Part shown: piece after piece, positions 41,963 to 50,154 of the stretch | Position numbering within the stretch: position 1 is the first letter of the stretch | Layout of the letters: every line of letters begins with the position of its first letter | NCBI RefSeq assembly: GCF_049898325.1 | Contig: NZ_JAFCXL010000003.1 | Coordinates: forward strand, 62,001 to 126,000 | Reading direction: 5' to 3' | Source: JAFCUW01 sp049898325 | GTDB taxonomy: Bacteria > Pseudomonadota > Gammaproteobacteria > Burkholderiales > Burkholderiaceae_D | Length of the DNA stretch: 64,000 bases | Position numbers and translations under genes: made by a program | The notes under the pieces: model-generated | Seen by the model: the letters and a program-made list of their open reading frames with translations, nothing else | Told to the model about the DNA's origin: nothing | The model's database searches: none

Positions 41963-42955
41963 ATGACCCAAACAATGCCCGTTGCCTTGCTGTTCTTTCG
42001 CGTTCTCGCCGACCGCAGCGGTCGCCCCGCCGCCCTGCTGCTCGATGGCGGCGCGGGCGCGCTCGCCACGCTGGCCGAACTGACGACGGCCGACCATTTC
42101 GTCGCGCTGTCGGAGACCATGCCGTGCCTGTTCCGCGCCGGGATGGCGGGCGAGGCGCTGGCCGCCGCGCTGCAGGCGCGCCGCTGGCGGGCGCTGGCGC
42201 CGGGCACCCTGTGCCGGGTCGACGAGCGCCTGGTCGCCGAATTTTTGCCGGCCGGCGCCGCCTGGATCGATGGCAACTGGTGCATGGCGCCGCCGCCGAA
42301 ATCGACCGGCGCGCAGGCCGCCTCGCGCGTGACGGCCCTGCAGATGGTGCAACTGGTGGCGGTCGACGCCGACACCCATGAAATCGAAGCGCTGCTGCGG
42401 CGCGACCCGACCCTGTCGTATAACCTGCTGCGGCTGGTCAATTCGCTGGGGGTGGGGGGCGGGCGCCGCATCACCAGCTTTTCGCAGGCGCTGCTGCTGC
42501 TGGGCCGCCAGCAATTGCGGCGCTGGCTCAACCTGATGCTGTTTGCCGCCCGCCAGGGCGACATGCGCTCGAACATGCTGCTGGCGCGGGTGGCCATGCG
42601 GGCGCGGGCGCTGGAACTGCTGGCGCGCGCGCGCGGCCTGGACAAGACCAACCAGGAGCAGGCTTTCATGGCCGGCATGTTCTCGCTGCTGGGCGTGTTG
42701 TTCGGCATGCCGCTGGCCGAAGTGCTGGCGCCGCTGACGCTGGGCGAAGCGGTGCACGCGGCCCTGCTGCGCCGCGAAGGCGAACTGGGGGTCCTGCTCA
42801 CGCTCTATGAAATGGTGGAGATGGGCGACTTCGACGGCGCCGCCGCCCGCCTTGACGGCTTGCAGATCGCCCCCGCCGACTGCAACGATGCGATGGTCGA
42901 TGCCGCCTTGTGGATGCAGGGCGCACTGCGCGAAACCCAGGCCACCCATGGCTGA
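41963..42955 (+). CDS. HDOD-domain signalling protein
   Basis: A 330-residue protein with an HDOD domain at about residues 120-310 ('LLRRDPTLSYNLLRLVNSLG', 'RRITSFSQALLLLGRQQLRR'), a catalytically poor relative of HD phosphohydrolases used in signalling. The first 110 residues look like a degenerate EAL-type fold (as in YuxH proteins) without the EAL motif. It overlaps the start of the PAS-GGDEF-EAL gene by eight bases, so the pair is translated together. The two probably form a c-di-GMP module. Confidence 0.85.
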   Translation: MTQTMPVALLFFRVLADRSGRPAALLLDGGAGALATLAELTTADHFVALSETMPCLFRAGMAGEALAAALQARRWRALAPGTLCRVDERLVAEFLPAGAAWIDGNWCMAPPPKSTGAQAASRVTALQMVQLVAVDADTHEIEALLRRDPTLSYNLLRLVNSLGVGGGRRITSFSQALLLLGRQQLRRWLNLMLFAARQGDMRSNMLLARVAMRARALELLARARGLDKTNQEQAFMAGMFSLLGVLFGMPLAEVLAPLTLGEAVHAALLRREGELGVLLTLYEMVEMGDFDGAAARLDGLQIAPADCNDAMVDAALWMQGALRETQATHG

Positions 42956-45209
42956 CAGGCAGCTCGAGCGTTGTCTGCGCCTGGCGCGCACGGCGCGTGC
43001 GCTGGCCCGGCAGGTCGGCGCGCTGGTCGACACCGCCGACGGCGACGACGCCCACCTCGACGACAGCGCCGGCCGCCTGGGCGCCACCCTGGCCGAACTG
43101 GAAGCGGCGCTGGCGCTGGCCTGCGCCGCCACGCCGCCCGCGGCCGTCGTTGAGCCGGCCGGCCTGTCGCTCGACCTGGCCGGCTACCTGACCGGCTGGA
43201 ACGACGCCGCCGTCGCCCTGTTCGGCTACACGCGCGCCGAGGCGATCGGGCAGCACGCGTTCTTCCTCGACGCCGACGAGGCCGACGAGGCCGACCTGAC
43301 GGACCTGCTGCTGGGGCACGGCGAAGCGGTGGTCAATGTCCTGCGGCGCACCAAGGGCGGCGCCACCATCCGCGTCGCCATGCGCGTGACCGCCATCGCC
43401 GACGAGGGCGGCGAGGTGGCCGGCATGCTGGTGACGATGACGCCGGTGCTACCCGCGTCCGCGCTGGCGCCGGCGCCAGCAGGCGCCGACCCCTGCCGCC
43501 AGCTGGTGTTGAGCGACTCCGACAAGATCCGCCTGCACGCGCGCATCATCGAAGACAGCGACCAGGGTGTGCTGATCGCCGACGCCGACGAACGGATCGT
43601 CTCCTCGAACGCCGCCTTCACCCGCATCACCGGTTACAGCGCCGCTGAACTGATCGGCAAGACTCCCGAGATGCTCCGTTCGGGCGTGCACGACGCCGCG
43701 TTCGGCGCGCGCGTGCGCGCCGCCATCCACGGCGAGGGCAGCTGGCGCGGCGAAATCGTCGGCAAGCGCAAGAACGGCGAGCTGTTTCCCCAGTCGGTGA
43801 GCATCAGCGTGGTGCGCGATGGTGACGGCGCCATCACCCACACGTTTTCGTTTTTTTCCGATATCAGCGTGCACAAGGACGCCGAAGCGCGCATGCAGCG
43901 CATGGCCAACTACGACAGCCTGACGGGGCTGCCCAACCGCAGCCTGTTCAACCACCTGGTCGACCAGATGCTCAGCGAGGCGCGCCGCGCCACCGAGTAC
44001 GGCGCCGTGCTGGTGGTGGAAATCGACCGCATCGCCGCCGTCACCGACTCGCTCGGCCATGCGGTGGGCGACCAGGTGCTGGCCGAGGCGGGGCGGCGCC
44101 TGCGCGCGGTGCTGCGCGACGCCGATATCCTGGCGCGCCTGGACGGCGCCAAGTTCGGCATCGCGCTGCCGTTCATCGAAAAGCGCGAGCACGCCGGCCT
44201 GGTGGCGCAAAAGCTGCTGCAGGCGCTGGCCGCGCCGATCGATGTCGGCGGCCAGCGGGTGCGGGTGGGCGCCCACATCGGCATCGCCGTCTACATCGAG
44301 GACAGCACCGACACCGCCTCGCTGATGCGCTACGCCGAGGTGGCGGTGGCCAAGGTCGACCTGAACGGCGCCGAGCGCTTCCTGTTTTACAGCGAAGAGA
44401 TGGACCAGCGCGCTAAGGACCGCATCCGGCTGGAAAACGAGCTGCGCGCGGGACTGGCCAGCGGCCAGCTCGAGCTGCACTACCAGCCCAAGGTGAGCCT
44501 GCGCAGCGGCCGCATCGTCGGTGCCGAAGCCCTGATTCGCTGGCGCCACCCGGAGCGCGGCATGGTGCGCCCGGACGAATTCATTCCACTGGCCGAAGAG
44601 ACGGGGCTGATCCTGGAAATCGGCGAGTGGGTGCTCGACGAGGCCTGCCGCCAGATCCGCGCCTGGCGCGACGCCGGCCTGGCCATGCCGCCGGTGGCAG
44701 TGAACCTGTCGGCACGCCAGTTCGACCGCAAGCTGCCCGCCTTCGTCCAGCAGGTGCTCGAGCGCCACGGCGTGCAGCCCGAGCAGATCATGCTGGAAAT
44801 TACCGAGAGCCTGCTGGTGGGCGGCGCCGACAATGTAATCGCCATCATGAACGAGCTCGTGGCGATGGGCCTGGCGCTGGCGCTCGACGATTTCGGCACT
44901 GGCTATTCGAGCCTGGCCTACCTGAAAAAATTCCCCATCAGCACTCTGAAAATCGACCGCTCCTTCGTGATCGGCCTGCCGTACGAGGAAAACGACTGCG
45001 CCATCGCGCGCGCGATCGTCACCATGGCCCAGCAGTTGCGCCAGGAAATCGTCGCCGAAGGGGTGGAAACGCCCGAGCAGATGCAGTTTTTACGGGAGCT
45101 GGGCTGTGACCAGCTGCAGGGCTGGCTGTTCAGTCCAGCGGTGCCGGCGGCCGATTTCGCCGCCATGCTGGGCGACGGCGCGCGGCTCGAACTGGCGCGC
45201 CAGCCGTGA
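42948..45209 (+). CDS. PAS-PAS-GGDEF-EAL protein, likely c-di-GMP phosphodiesterase
   Basis: A 753-residue cytoplasmic protein. A coiled N-terminal region and a PAS-like segment (about 65-170) are followed by a second PAS (195-310, 'SSNAAFTRITGYSAAELIGK'), a GGDEF domain (about 325-480) and an EAL domain (490-745). The GGDEF signature is replaced by 'RLDGAKFGI' (near residue 398), so cyclase activity is unlikely. The EAL domain is complete: 'GAEALIRW', 'LEITES', 'LDDFGTGYSSLAYL' and 'LKIDRSFV'. It should cleave c-di-GMP, with the degenerate GGDEF perhaps binding GTP as a regulator. The ATG at 42948 lies inside the HDOD gene end. A trace of three Asp-Glu-Ala repeats occurs near residue 108. 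Confidence 0.9.
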   Translation: MADRQLERCLRLARTARALARQVGALVDTADGDDAHLDDSAGRLGATLAELEAALALACAATPPAAVVEPAGLSLDLAGYLTGWNDAAVALFGYTRAEAIGQHAFFLDADEADEADLTDLLLGHGEAVVNVLRRTKGGATIRVAMRVTAIADEGGEVAGMLVTMTPVLPASALAPAPAGADPCRQLVLSDSDKIRLHARIIEDSDQGVLIADADERIVSSNAAFTRITGYSAAELIGKTPEMLRSGVHDAAFGARVRAAIHGEGSWRGEIVGKRKNGELFPQSVSISVVRDGDGAITHTFSFFSDISVHKDAEARMQRMANYDSLTGLPNRSLFNHLVDQMLSEARRATEYGAVLVVEIDRIAAVTDSLGHAVGDQVLAEAGRRLRAVLRDADILARLDGAKFGIALPFIEKREHAGLVAQKLLQALAAPIDVGGQRVRVGAHIGIAVYIEDSTDTASLMRYAEVAVAKVDLNGAERFLFYSEEMDQRAKDRIRLENELRAGLASGQLELHYQPKVSLRSGRIVGAEALIRWRHPERGMVRPDEFIPLAEETGLILEIGEWVLDEACRQIRAWRDAGLAMPPVAVNLSARQFDRKLPAFVQQVLERHGVQPEQIMLEITESLLVGGADNVIAIMNELVAMGLALALDDFGTGYSSLAYLKKFPISTLKIDRSFVIGLPYEENDCAIARAIVTMAQQLRQEIVAEGVETPEQMQFLRELGCDQLQGWLFSPAVPAADFAAMLGDGARLELARQP

Positions 45210-45228
45210 TGGCTGACGCTGGGGCGCT

Positions 45229-45438
45229 CTAGCGCCGCAGCGGGTCGAGCAGGGACCGCAAATCGTTGTGATCGAGCTCATACATGATCGCCAGCAGCTC
45301 GCCCAATTCCCCTTTGGGCATGCCCTGGCTGGCGAACCAGCCCAGGTAGTGGCCGGGCAAATCGGCAATCTTGCGCCCCTTGTATTTACCGTACGGCATT
45401 TCTCGGGTCAGCAGCAGTTGCAAATGTTCGGGTTTCAT
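45229..45438 (-). CDS. DUF3820 family protein
   Basis: A 69-residue protein with the DUF3820 core 'REMPYGKYKGRKIADLPGHY' and 'GWFASQGMPKGELGELLAIM'. The family is small and cytoplasmic, sometimes labelled quorum-sensing-regulated virulence factor, without clear evidence. I chose the ATG at 45438; a GTG at 45447 is in frame. It converges with the EAL gene 19 bases away. Confidence 0.85.
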   Translation of the reverse strand: MKPEHLQLLLTREMPYGKYKGRKIADLPGHYLGWFASQGMPKGELGELLAIMYELDHNDLRSLLDPLRR

Positions 45439-45488
45439 GCGCGCCACTCTACCATCCCGCGCTAGAATAGTCGGTGGAGGACTCCCGT

Positions 45489-45908
45489 ATGAACAACCAT
45501 TTTGATCTCGAACGTTTCGTTCAGGCGCAAGATCCCGTCTACGCCAGCGTGCTCGCAGAGCTCGAGTCGGGCCACAAGCGCACGCACTGGATGTGGTTTA
45601 TCTTTCCCCAGATTGCCGGCCTCGGCAGTAGCGCCATGGCGCGCAAGTACGCCATCGCCTCGACCGACGAAGCGGCCGCCTACCTGGCCCACCCCGTGCT
45701 GGGCAAGCGCCTGCGCGAGTGCGGTGCGCTGGTGCTGGCGCTGCACGGCAAGGATATCGGCACCATTTTCGCCAGTCCCGACGACCGTAAATTCCATTCC
45801 TCGATGACGCTGTTTTCCGAAGTGGCGCCCGACGAGGCGGTGTTTCAGGACTGCATCAACGAATTTTTTGACGGCTTGTCGGACGAAGCCACGCTCGACC
45901 GGCTGTAG
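45489..45908 (+). CDS. DUF1810 family protein
   Basis: A 139-residue protein with the DUF1810 features 'YASVLAELESGHKRTHWMW' near the start, followed by 'FIFPQIAGLGSS', and 'LHGKDIGTIFASPDDRKFHS' later. The family is small, cytoplasmic and calpastatin-like in name only; the function is unknown. AGGA 7 nt before the ATG supports the start. It diverges from DUF3820 with 50 bases between. Confidence 0.92.
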   Translation: MNNHFDLERFVQAQDPVYASVLAELESGHKRTHWMWFIFPQIAGLGSSAMARKYAIASTDEAAAYLAHPVLGKRLRECGALVLALHGKDIGTIFASPDDRKFHSSMTLFSEVAPDEAVFQDCINEFFDGLSDEATLDRL

Positions 45909-46005
45909 GGGAAGGGCGCAGCGGCAGCAAGCGGACGGTGCGGGGTGGCAACATGCGTATAATCGCTGGCTTGTCCGACCCTACATTGCATGGAAAATTT
46001 CCCCT

Positions 46006-47742
46006 ATGGCTTCAACTCCCGATAACATCAGCATGGCGGTGTTCTGCGATTTCGAAAACGTCGCCCTGGGCGTCCGCGACGCCAACTACGAAAAATTCGA
46101 CATCAAACCGGTGCTCGAGCGCCTGCTGCTCAAGGGCAGCATCGTCGTCAAAAAAGCCTATTGTGACTGGGAGCGCTACAAGGGCTTCAAGGCGACCATG
46201 CACGAAGCGAACTTCGAGCTCATTGAAATTCCCCACGTGCGCCAGTCGGGCAAGAACTCGGCCGACATCCGCCTGGTCGTCGATGCCCTCGATCTGTGCT
46301 ACACCAAGTCGCACGTGAACACCTTCGTGATCATTTCGGGCGACTCCGATTTCTCTCCGCTGGTGTCGAAACTGCGCGAAAACAACAAGCAGGTGATCGG
46401 CGTGGGCGTCAAGCAGTCGACCTCGGACCTGCTGGTGGCCAACTGCGACGAATTCATTTTCTACGACGACCTCGTCCGTGAAGTCAAACGCGCCGCCGCC
46501 AAGCGCGACGAGCGCAAGTCGCAGCCGGCGCAGGTGTCGTCGTCCGGTTCGGGCCGCCGCGCCCCCGACGACAAGAACGACAAGCGCAAGGAAGAACTCG
46601 AATCGCGCAAGGCCCAGGCGATCGACATGGTGGTCGAAATGTTCGACGCCCTCGTCTCCGAGCGTGGCGACAGCGGCAAGATCTGGGCATCGCTGCTCAA
46701 GGACACGCTCAAGCGCCGCCGTCCTGAATTTAACGAAACGTATTTCGGCTTTCGCACCTTCGGCAACCTGCTCGAAGAAGCGCAGGCGCGCGGCATGCTC
46801 GAATTTGGCCGCGATGAAAAATCCGGCGCCTACGTCTACCGCAGCGCCGCCGGCCAGGCCGTGCGCAGCGCCGACGCCCGCGTCGAACTCGAAGCGGACA
46901 ACGACATCGATGGCGAGCAGGTCGACCTGAACGGCGGCGGCACTGCCAACGACAGCGATGCCATTTCGCCGGAAATGGCCGCCTTGCTGCATCCGACCGC
47001 GCCGCTCGACAGCACCGATGCCGTGGAAGCAGCCGCACCGGTGACGGCGGGCGATACGGCGCGCCGTCCGGCCCGCCCTGAGCCGGCCCGTGGCCGTGGT
47101 CGCGGCCGTGGCCGCACCGATTTCCGCGCGCCCGTCTCGCCGCAAGCGCAGACGGACGAGGCCCCGTTCGAGGCGGCCGAGGCAGCTGTGAGCGCGGCGC
47201 CCGTGGCGGTGGCCGAGGTGCTCGACGATGCCGTGACCGAGGTGGTGGCCGATTCGGTAGCCGATTCGGTAGCCGATGCAGTGTCCCGTGAAGCGGCCTA
47301 TGAAGCGGCCGAGCAGGCCGCCGATGAGGCTGCCGAGCACGCTGCCGGTCAGACCATCGACCCGGCCTCGGCGCACAGCGACTCGGCCGAATGGAACGAG
47401 GATTCGCCGTTCCCGCCACCGGCTGCGGAAAAGCGCCGCAACGCGCGCGCGCCGGCACGCAAGGGGGCCGCCAGCAAGGGCGCCACCGGCAAGCCAGGCG
47501 CCAGCAAGCCAGGCACCAGCAAGGGCGCCACCAGCAAGCCAGGCACGAGCAAGCCAGGCACGAGCAAGGGACGCGGCGCGTCCGCGCCAAAGCAGCAGGA
47601 CGACAACATCGGCAATGTGGCCGCGTCGGCCGAGCGCTTGCAGGTCGATGGCAACATCGACCCGGCGCCAGTTGCCGCCACCCCCGCCCGCAAGGCGCCC
47701 GCGCGCAGCCGTCGTCCGGCCAAGCCGAAGGCCGACCAGTAA
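46006..47742 (+). CDS. NYN (PIN-like) and OST-HTH/LOTUS protein with a basic repeat tail
   Basis: A 578-residue protein. Residues 5-150 form a NYN domain of the PIN-like fold: 'AVFCDFENVALGVRD' (Asp and Asn), 'KNSADIRLVVDAL' and 'IISGDSDFSPLVSKLRE', the acidic set used by LabA-like RNases. Residues about 205-285 match the OST-HTH/LOTUS domain ('IWASLLKDTLKRRRPEFNET', 'FGFRTFGNLLEEAQARGML'), which binds RNA. The tail has an Arg-Gly segment ('RGRGRGRGR'), an acidic Ala-rich stretch and seven 5-residue K-P/G-G/A-x-S repeats at 47461-47565. The ATG at 46006 begins the NYN fold. Its TAA stop coincides with the insertion site of miniature element copy B. Confidence 0.88.
   Translation: MASTPDNISMAVFCDFENVALGVRDANYEKFDIKPVLERLLLKGSIVVKKAYCDWERYKGFKATMHEANFELIEIPHVRQSGKNSADIRLVVDALDLCYTKSHVNTFVIISGDSDFSPLVSKLRENNKQVIGVGVKQSTSDLLVANCDEFIFYDDLVREVKRAAAKRDERKSQPAQVSSSGSGRRAPDDKNDKRKEELESRKAQAIDMVVEMFDALVSERGDSGKIWASLLKDTLKRRRPEFNETYFGFRTFGNLLEEAQARGMLEFGRDEKSGAYVYRSAAGQAVRSADARVELEADNDIDGEQVDLNGGGTANDSDAISPEMAALLHPTAPLDSTDAVEAAAPVTAGDTARRPARPEPARGRGRGRGRTDFRAPVSPQAQTDEAPFEAAEAAVSAAPVAVAEVLDDAVTEVVADSVADSVADAVSREAAYEAAEQAADEAAEHAAGQTIDPASAHSDSAEWNEDSPFPPPAAEKRRNARAPARKGAASKGATGKPGASKPGTSKGATSKPGTSKPGTSKGRGASAPKQQDDNIGNVAASAERLQVDGNIDPAPVAATPARKAPARSRRPAKPKADQ
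47461..47565 (+). repeat. 15-bp tandem repeat coding the Lys-rich tail of the NYN protein
   Basis: Seven degenerate 15-bp units encode pentapeptides of the pattern K(G/P)(A/G)(A/S/T)(S/G). The variants include KGAAS, KGATG, KPGAS and KPGTS. The lysine spacing of five gives a basic, unfolded tail like those of bacterial histone-H1-like proteins. Confidence 0.85.
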
Positions 47743-47898
47743 GAACCTATCCCGGTAGGTAGGAGGAAGCGGATTGCGACGCATGGCAGCCGAGGGCAAG
47801 GCGCGAGGATGACGCATGGCGAGCCATGCGAAGACGAGCAACGCCGCCATCGGTTGCCAGGCACGCAAGCAGCGACTCCAACCTACCAGGATAGGTTC
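47743..47898. mobile_element. Miniature inverted-repeat element, copy B (156 bp)
   Basis: Terminal inverted repeats of 18 bp match at 17 positions: GAACCTATCCC... at 47743-47760 and its complement at 47881-47898. TAA flanks both ends (47740-47742 and 47899-47901). The interior includes GCATGGCGAGCCATGC (47814-47829). It aligns with copy A (30801-30985) in reverse orientation, with a shorter middle. Its two tips changed together relative to copy A (TG/CA to AA/TT). Confidence 0.8.
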
Positions 47899-48015
47899 TA
47901 AGCGCCAGCGTCGTCTCTCTTGCCGCCTGGCAGGGGGGCGACGTGCCGGCGAAATCGGCGCACACTGGGGGCGTCCAGCCAATCGCGCTGTCGCCACCTT
48001 TCGAAGGAGCGCGCC

Positions 48016-48483
48016 GTGCCGCAATCTGTTCGCCCCGCTTCGCCGCGCCCGCTGGCGCTGTTTGCGCTCGCGCTCGCCGCTGCCCTGGTATTGCCGGGGC
48101 ACGCCGCCGACCGGGCCGATACGCCCGCCCCGAACCATCCCCTGATCGGCGTCTGGCGCCTGAGCCTCGACGCTGGCCGCTGCGCCGAAACTTACCGGTT
48201 TCGGCAGGACGGCAGCAGCCTCGTCACCAGTGCCGGCGAAGTCTCCGAAAGTGCCTATGCGATCGGCGCCAAGCCCAGCGCACGCGGCTTTTACAAGCTG
48301 GAAGACCGCATCGTGCGCGACAACGGCAAGCCCGATTGTTCCGGCGAAGTCATGCGGGTGGGCGCTCGCACCACCAACTACCTGCAGTTTCATCCGGGCG
48401 GCGACATGTTCCTGATGTGCGCCTCCGAGACGCTCGATGTGTGCATCGGGCCGTTCGAGCGCATCCGCGGCGAAAAAATATAG
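48016..48483 (+). CDS. Small secreted protein of unknown function
   Basis: A 155-residue protein starting at GTG with a strong ribosome site (AAGGAG, 6 nt upstream). A signal peptide ('LALFALALAAALVLPGHAA') is followed by about 115 residues with 'LIGVWRLSLDAGRCAETYRF', three more Cys and a C-terminal 'CIGPFERIRG'. The layout resembles small lipocalin-like or DUF4488-like folds, but I cannot assign a family. Longer upstream frames overlap the repeat element and are unlikely. Confidence 0.6.
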   Translation: MPQSVRPASPRPLALFALALAAALVLPGHAADRADTPAPNHPLIGVWRLSLDAGRCAETYRFRQDGSSLVTSAGEVSESAYAIGAKPSARGFYKLEDRIVRDNGKPDCSGEVMRVGARTTNYLQFHPGGDMFLMCASETLDVCIGPFERIRGEKI

Positions 48484-48572
48484 GCGGGCGCCAGCGCGGC
48501 CCGGCGGCGCCAGTGCCGCCACCGGGGCAGTTCAGTGTATATTGCTGCCGACCACTTTAATACCAGCCTCCC

Positions 48573-50054
48573 ATGTCGCCAGTTCTCCTGTTTTGCATCC
48601 TGCTCGCCTATTTCGCCTTGCTGCTGGGGGTCGCCTGGGCCACCTCCCGCAACGCCACCAATGACAGTTTTTTTATCGGCAACAAGTCGAGCAACTGGAT
48701 GCTGGTGGCCTTTGGCATGGTCGGCACCACCCTGTCGGGCGCCACCTTCATCAGCGTGCCCGGCGCCGTCGGCCGCGACGGCTTCGGCTATGGGCAGATC
48801 CTGATCGGCTACGTGCTCGGCTACATTGCCGTCGTCGCCATCCTGCTGCCCCTGTACTACCGGCTCAAACTGACCTCGATCTACAGCTACCTCGACCTGC
48901 GCCTGGGCCGCCGCGCCTACCAGAGCGGGGCCGGCTTCTTTATCCTGTCGCGCCTGCTGGGCGCCACCGCGCGCCTGTACCTCGTGGTCAACATCCTGCA
49001 AGTGATCATTCTCGACCGCCTGGGCGTGCCGTTCTGGCTGACCACCCTGGTGATTCTCGGCATGATCCTCGTCTACACCTACCAGGGCGGGGTCAAGACC
49101 ATCGTCTGGACCGACACGCTGCAAACGACCTGCATGCTGATCGGCCTGGTGGCCTGCGTCGGCTTCCTGCTGCACCAGCTCGACCTGAGCGTGGGCCAGT
49201 CGCTGGTGCAGATGGATGCGCGCGGCCTGTCGCGGGTGTTCACGGCCAGCCCGGACAGCCCCAGCTTCTGGCTCAAGCAAATCGTCGCCGGCATGTTTAT
49301 CGTCATCACCATGACGGGCCTGGACCAGGAGATGATGCAGAAAACCATCTCCGTCAAGACCCTGGCCGACTCCCAAAAAAATCTCCTCGCACTCACCGTG
49401 GTGCTCACCGTCGTGCTGTCGCTGTTCCTGTTCCTGGGCGGCTTGCTGCACCTGTACGCGCCGCTGGTGGGGGTGACGGCCACGGGCGACCAGTTGTTCC
49501 CCGCCATCGTCACCGGCCACTTGCCGCCGACGGTGCAGGTGATTTTCCTGATTGCCCTCGTGTCGGCCCTGTTCCCCAGCGCCGACGGCGCCATTACGGC
49601 GCTGACCTCGAGCACCTGCATCGATCTGCTGGGCCTGCAGCGCGCCGACAGCGCCTGCGGCGCACTGGGCGAGGCGGCCAAGGTGCGCCTGCGCAAGGCC
49701 ATCCACCTAGGCTACGCCGGCCTGTTCCTGCTGCTGGTGCTGGTGTTCAAGGCCATCGACAGCCCCAGCATGATCGGCGTGATCCTCAAGCTGGCCGCCT
49801 ACACCTACGGACCGTTGCTGGGTCTGTTCGCTTTCGGGCTGCTCACGCGCCGCAGCGTGGCCGACCGGCTGGTGCCTGTCGTCGCCATCGGCGCGCCGAT
49901 TCTGTGCGCTGTGCTTGAGTTTAATCAAGCGCACGTGTTCGCCAGTTACCGGTTCGGCCTTGAACTCCTGATACTCAACGGTATATTCGTGTTTGCGGGT
50001 TTGTGGATGATTTCTCGCCCGCAACAGGTGACGCGGCTGGCCACGGCGGCGTAG
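48573..50054 (+). CDS. Sodium:solute symporter family transporter
   Basis: A 493-residue inner-membrane carrier of the SSS family (LeuT-like fold, 13 helices). Marker segments are 'GMVGTTLSGATFISVPGAVG' early, 'GGVKTIVWTDTLQTTCML' in the middle, and 'ALFPSADGAITALTSS' (Na2 site Ser/Thr) later. Cargo may be a sugar, carboxylate or sialic acid; the sequence does not decide. The start has no strong ribosome site. It is followed by sppA after 100 bases. Confidence 0.9.
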   Translation: MSPVLLFCILLAYFALLLGVAWATSRNATNDSFFIGNKSSNWMLVAFGMVGTTLSGATFISVPGAVGRDGFGYGQILIGYVLGYIAVVAILLPLYYRLKLTSIYSYLDLRLGRRAYQSGAGFFILSRLLGATARLYLVVNILQVIILDRLGVPFWLTTLVILGMILVYTYQGGVKTIVWTDTLQTTCMLIGLVACVGFLLHQLDLSVGQSLVQMDARGLSRVFTASPDSPSFWLKQIVAGMFIVITMTGLDQEMMQKTISVKTLADSQKNLLALTVVLTVVLSLFLFLGGLLHLYAPLVGVTATGDQLFPAIVTGHLPPTVQVIFLIALVSALFPSADGAITALTSSTCIDLLGLQRADSACGALGEAAKVRLRKAIHLGYAGLFLLLVLVFKAIDSPSMIGVILKLAAYTYGPLLGLFAFGLLTRRSVADRLVPVVAIGAPILCAVLEFNQAHVFASYRFGLELLILNGIFVFAGLWMISRPQQVTRLATAA

Positions 50055-50154
50055 CCGCCACCGGCACTTTGTCGTACAGTGATAAGTAATGGTCGCTGCG
50101 TGCGCAGCGTCCTTCGTGCTTTATTTAATATTTAACCTTGCCGGTGGAGAACCG

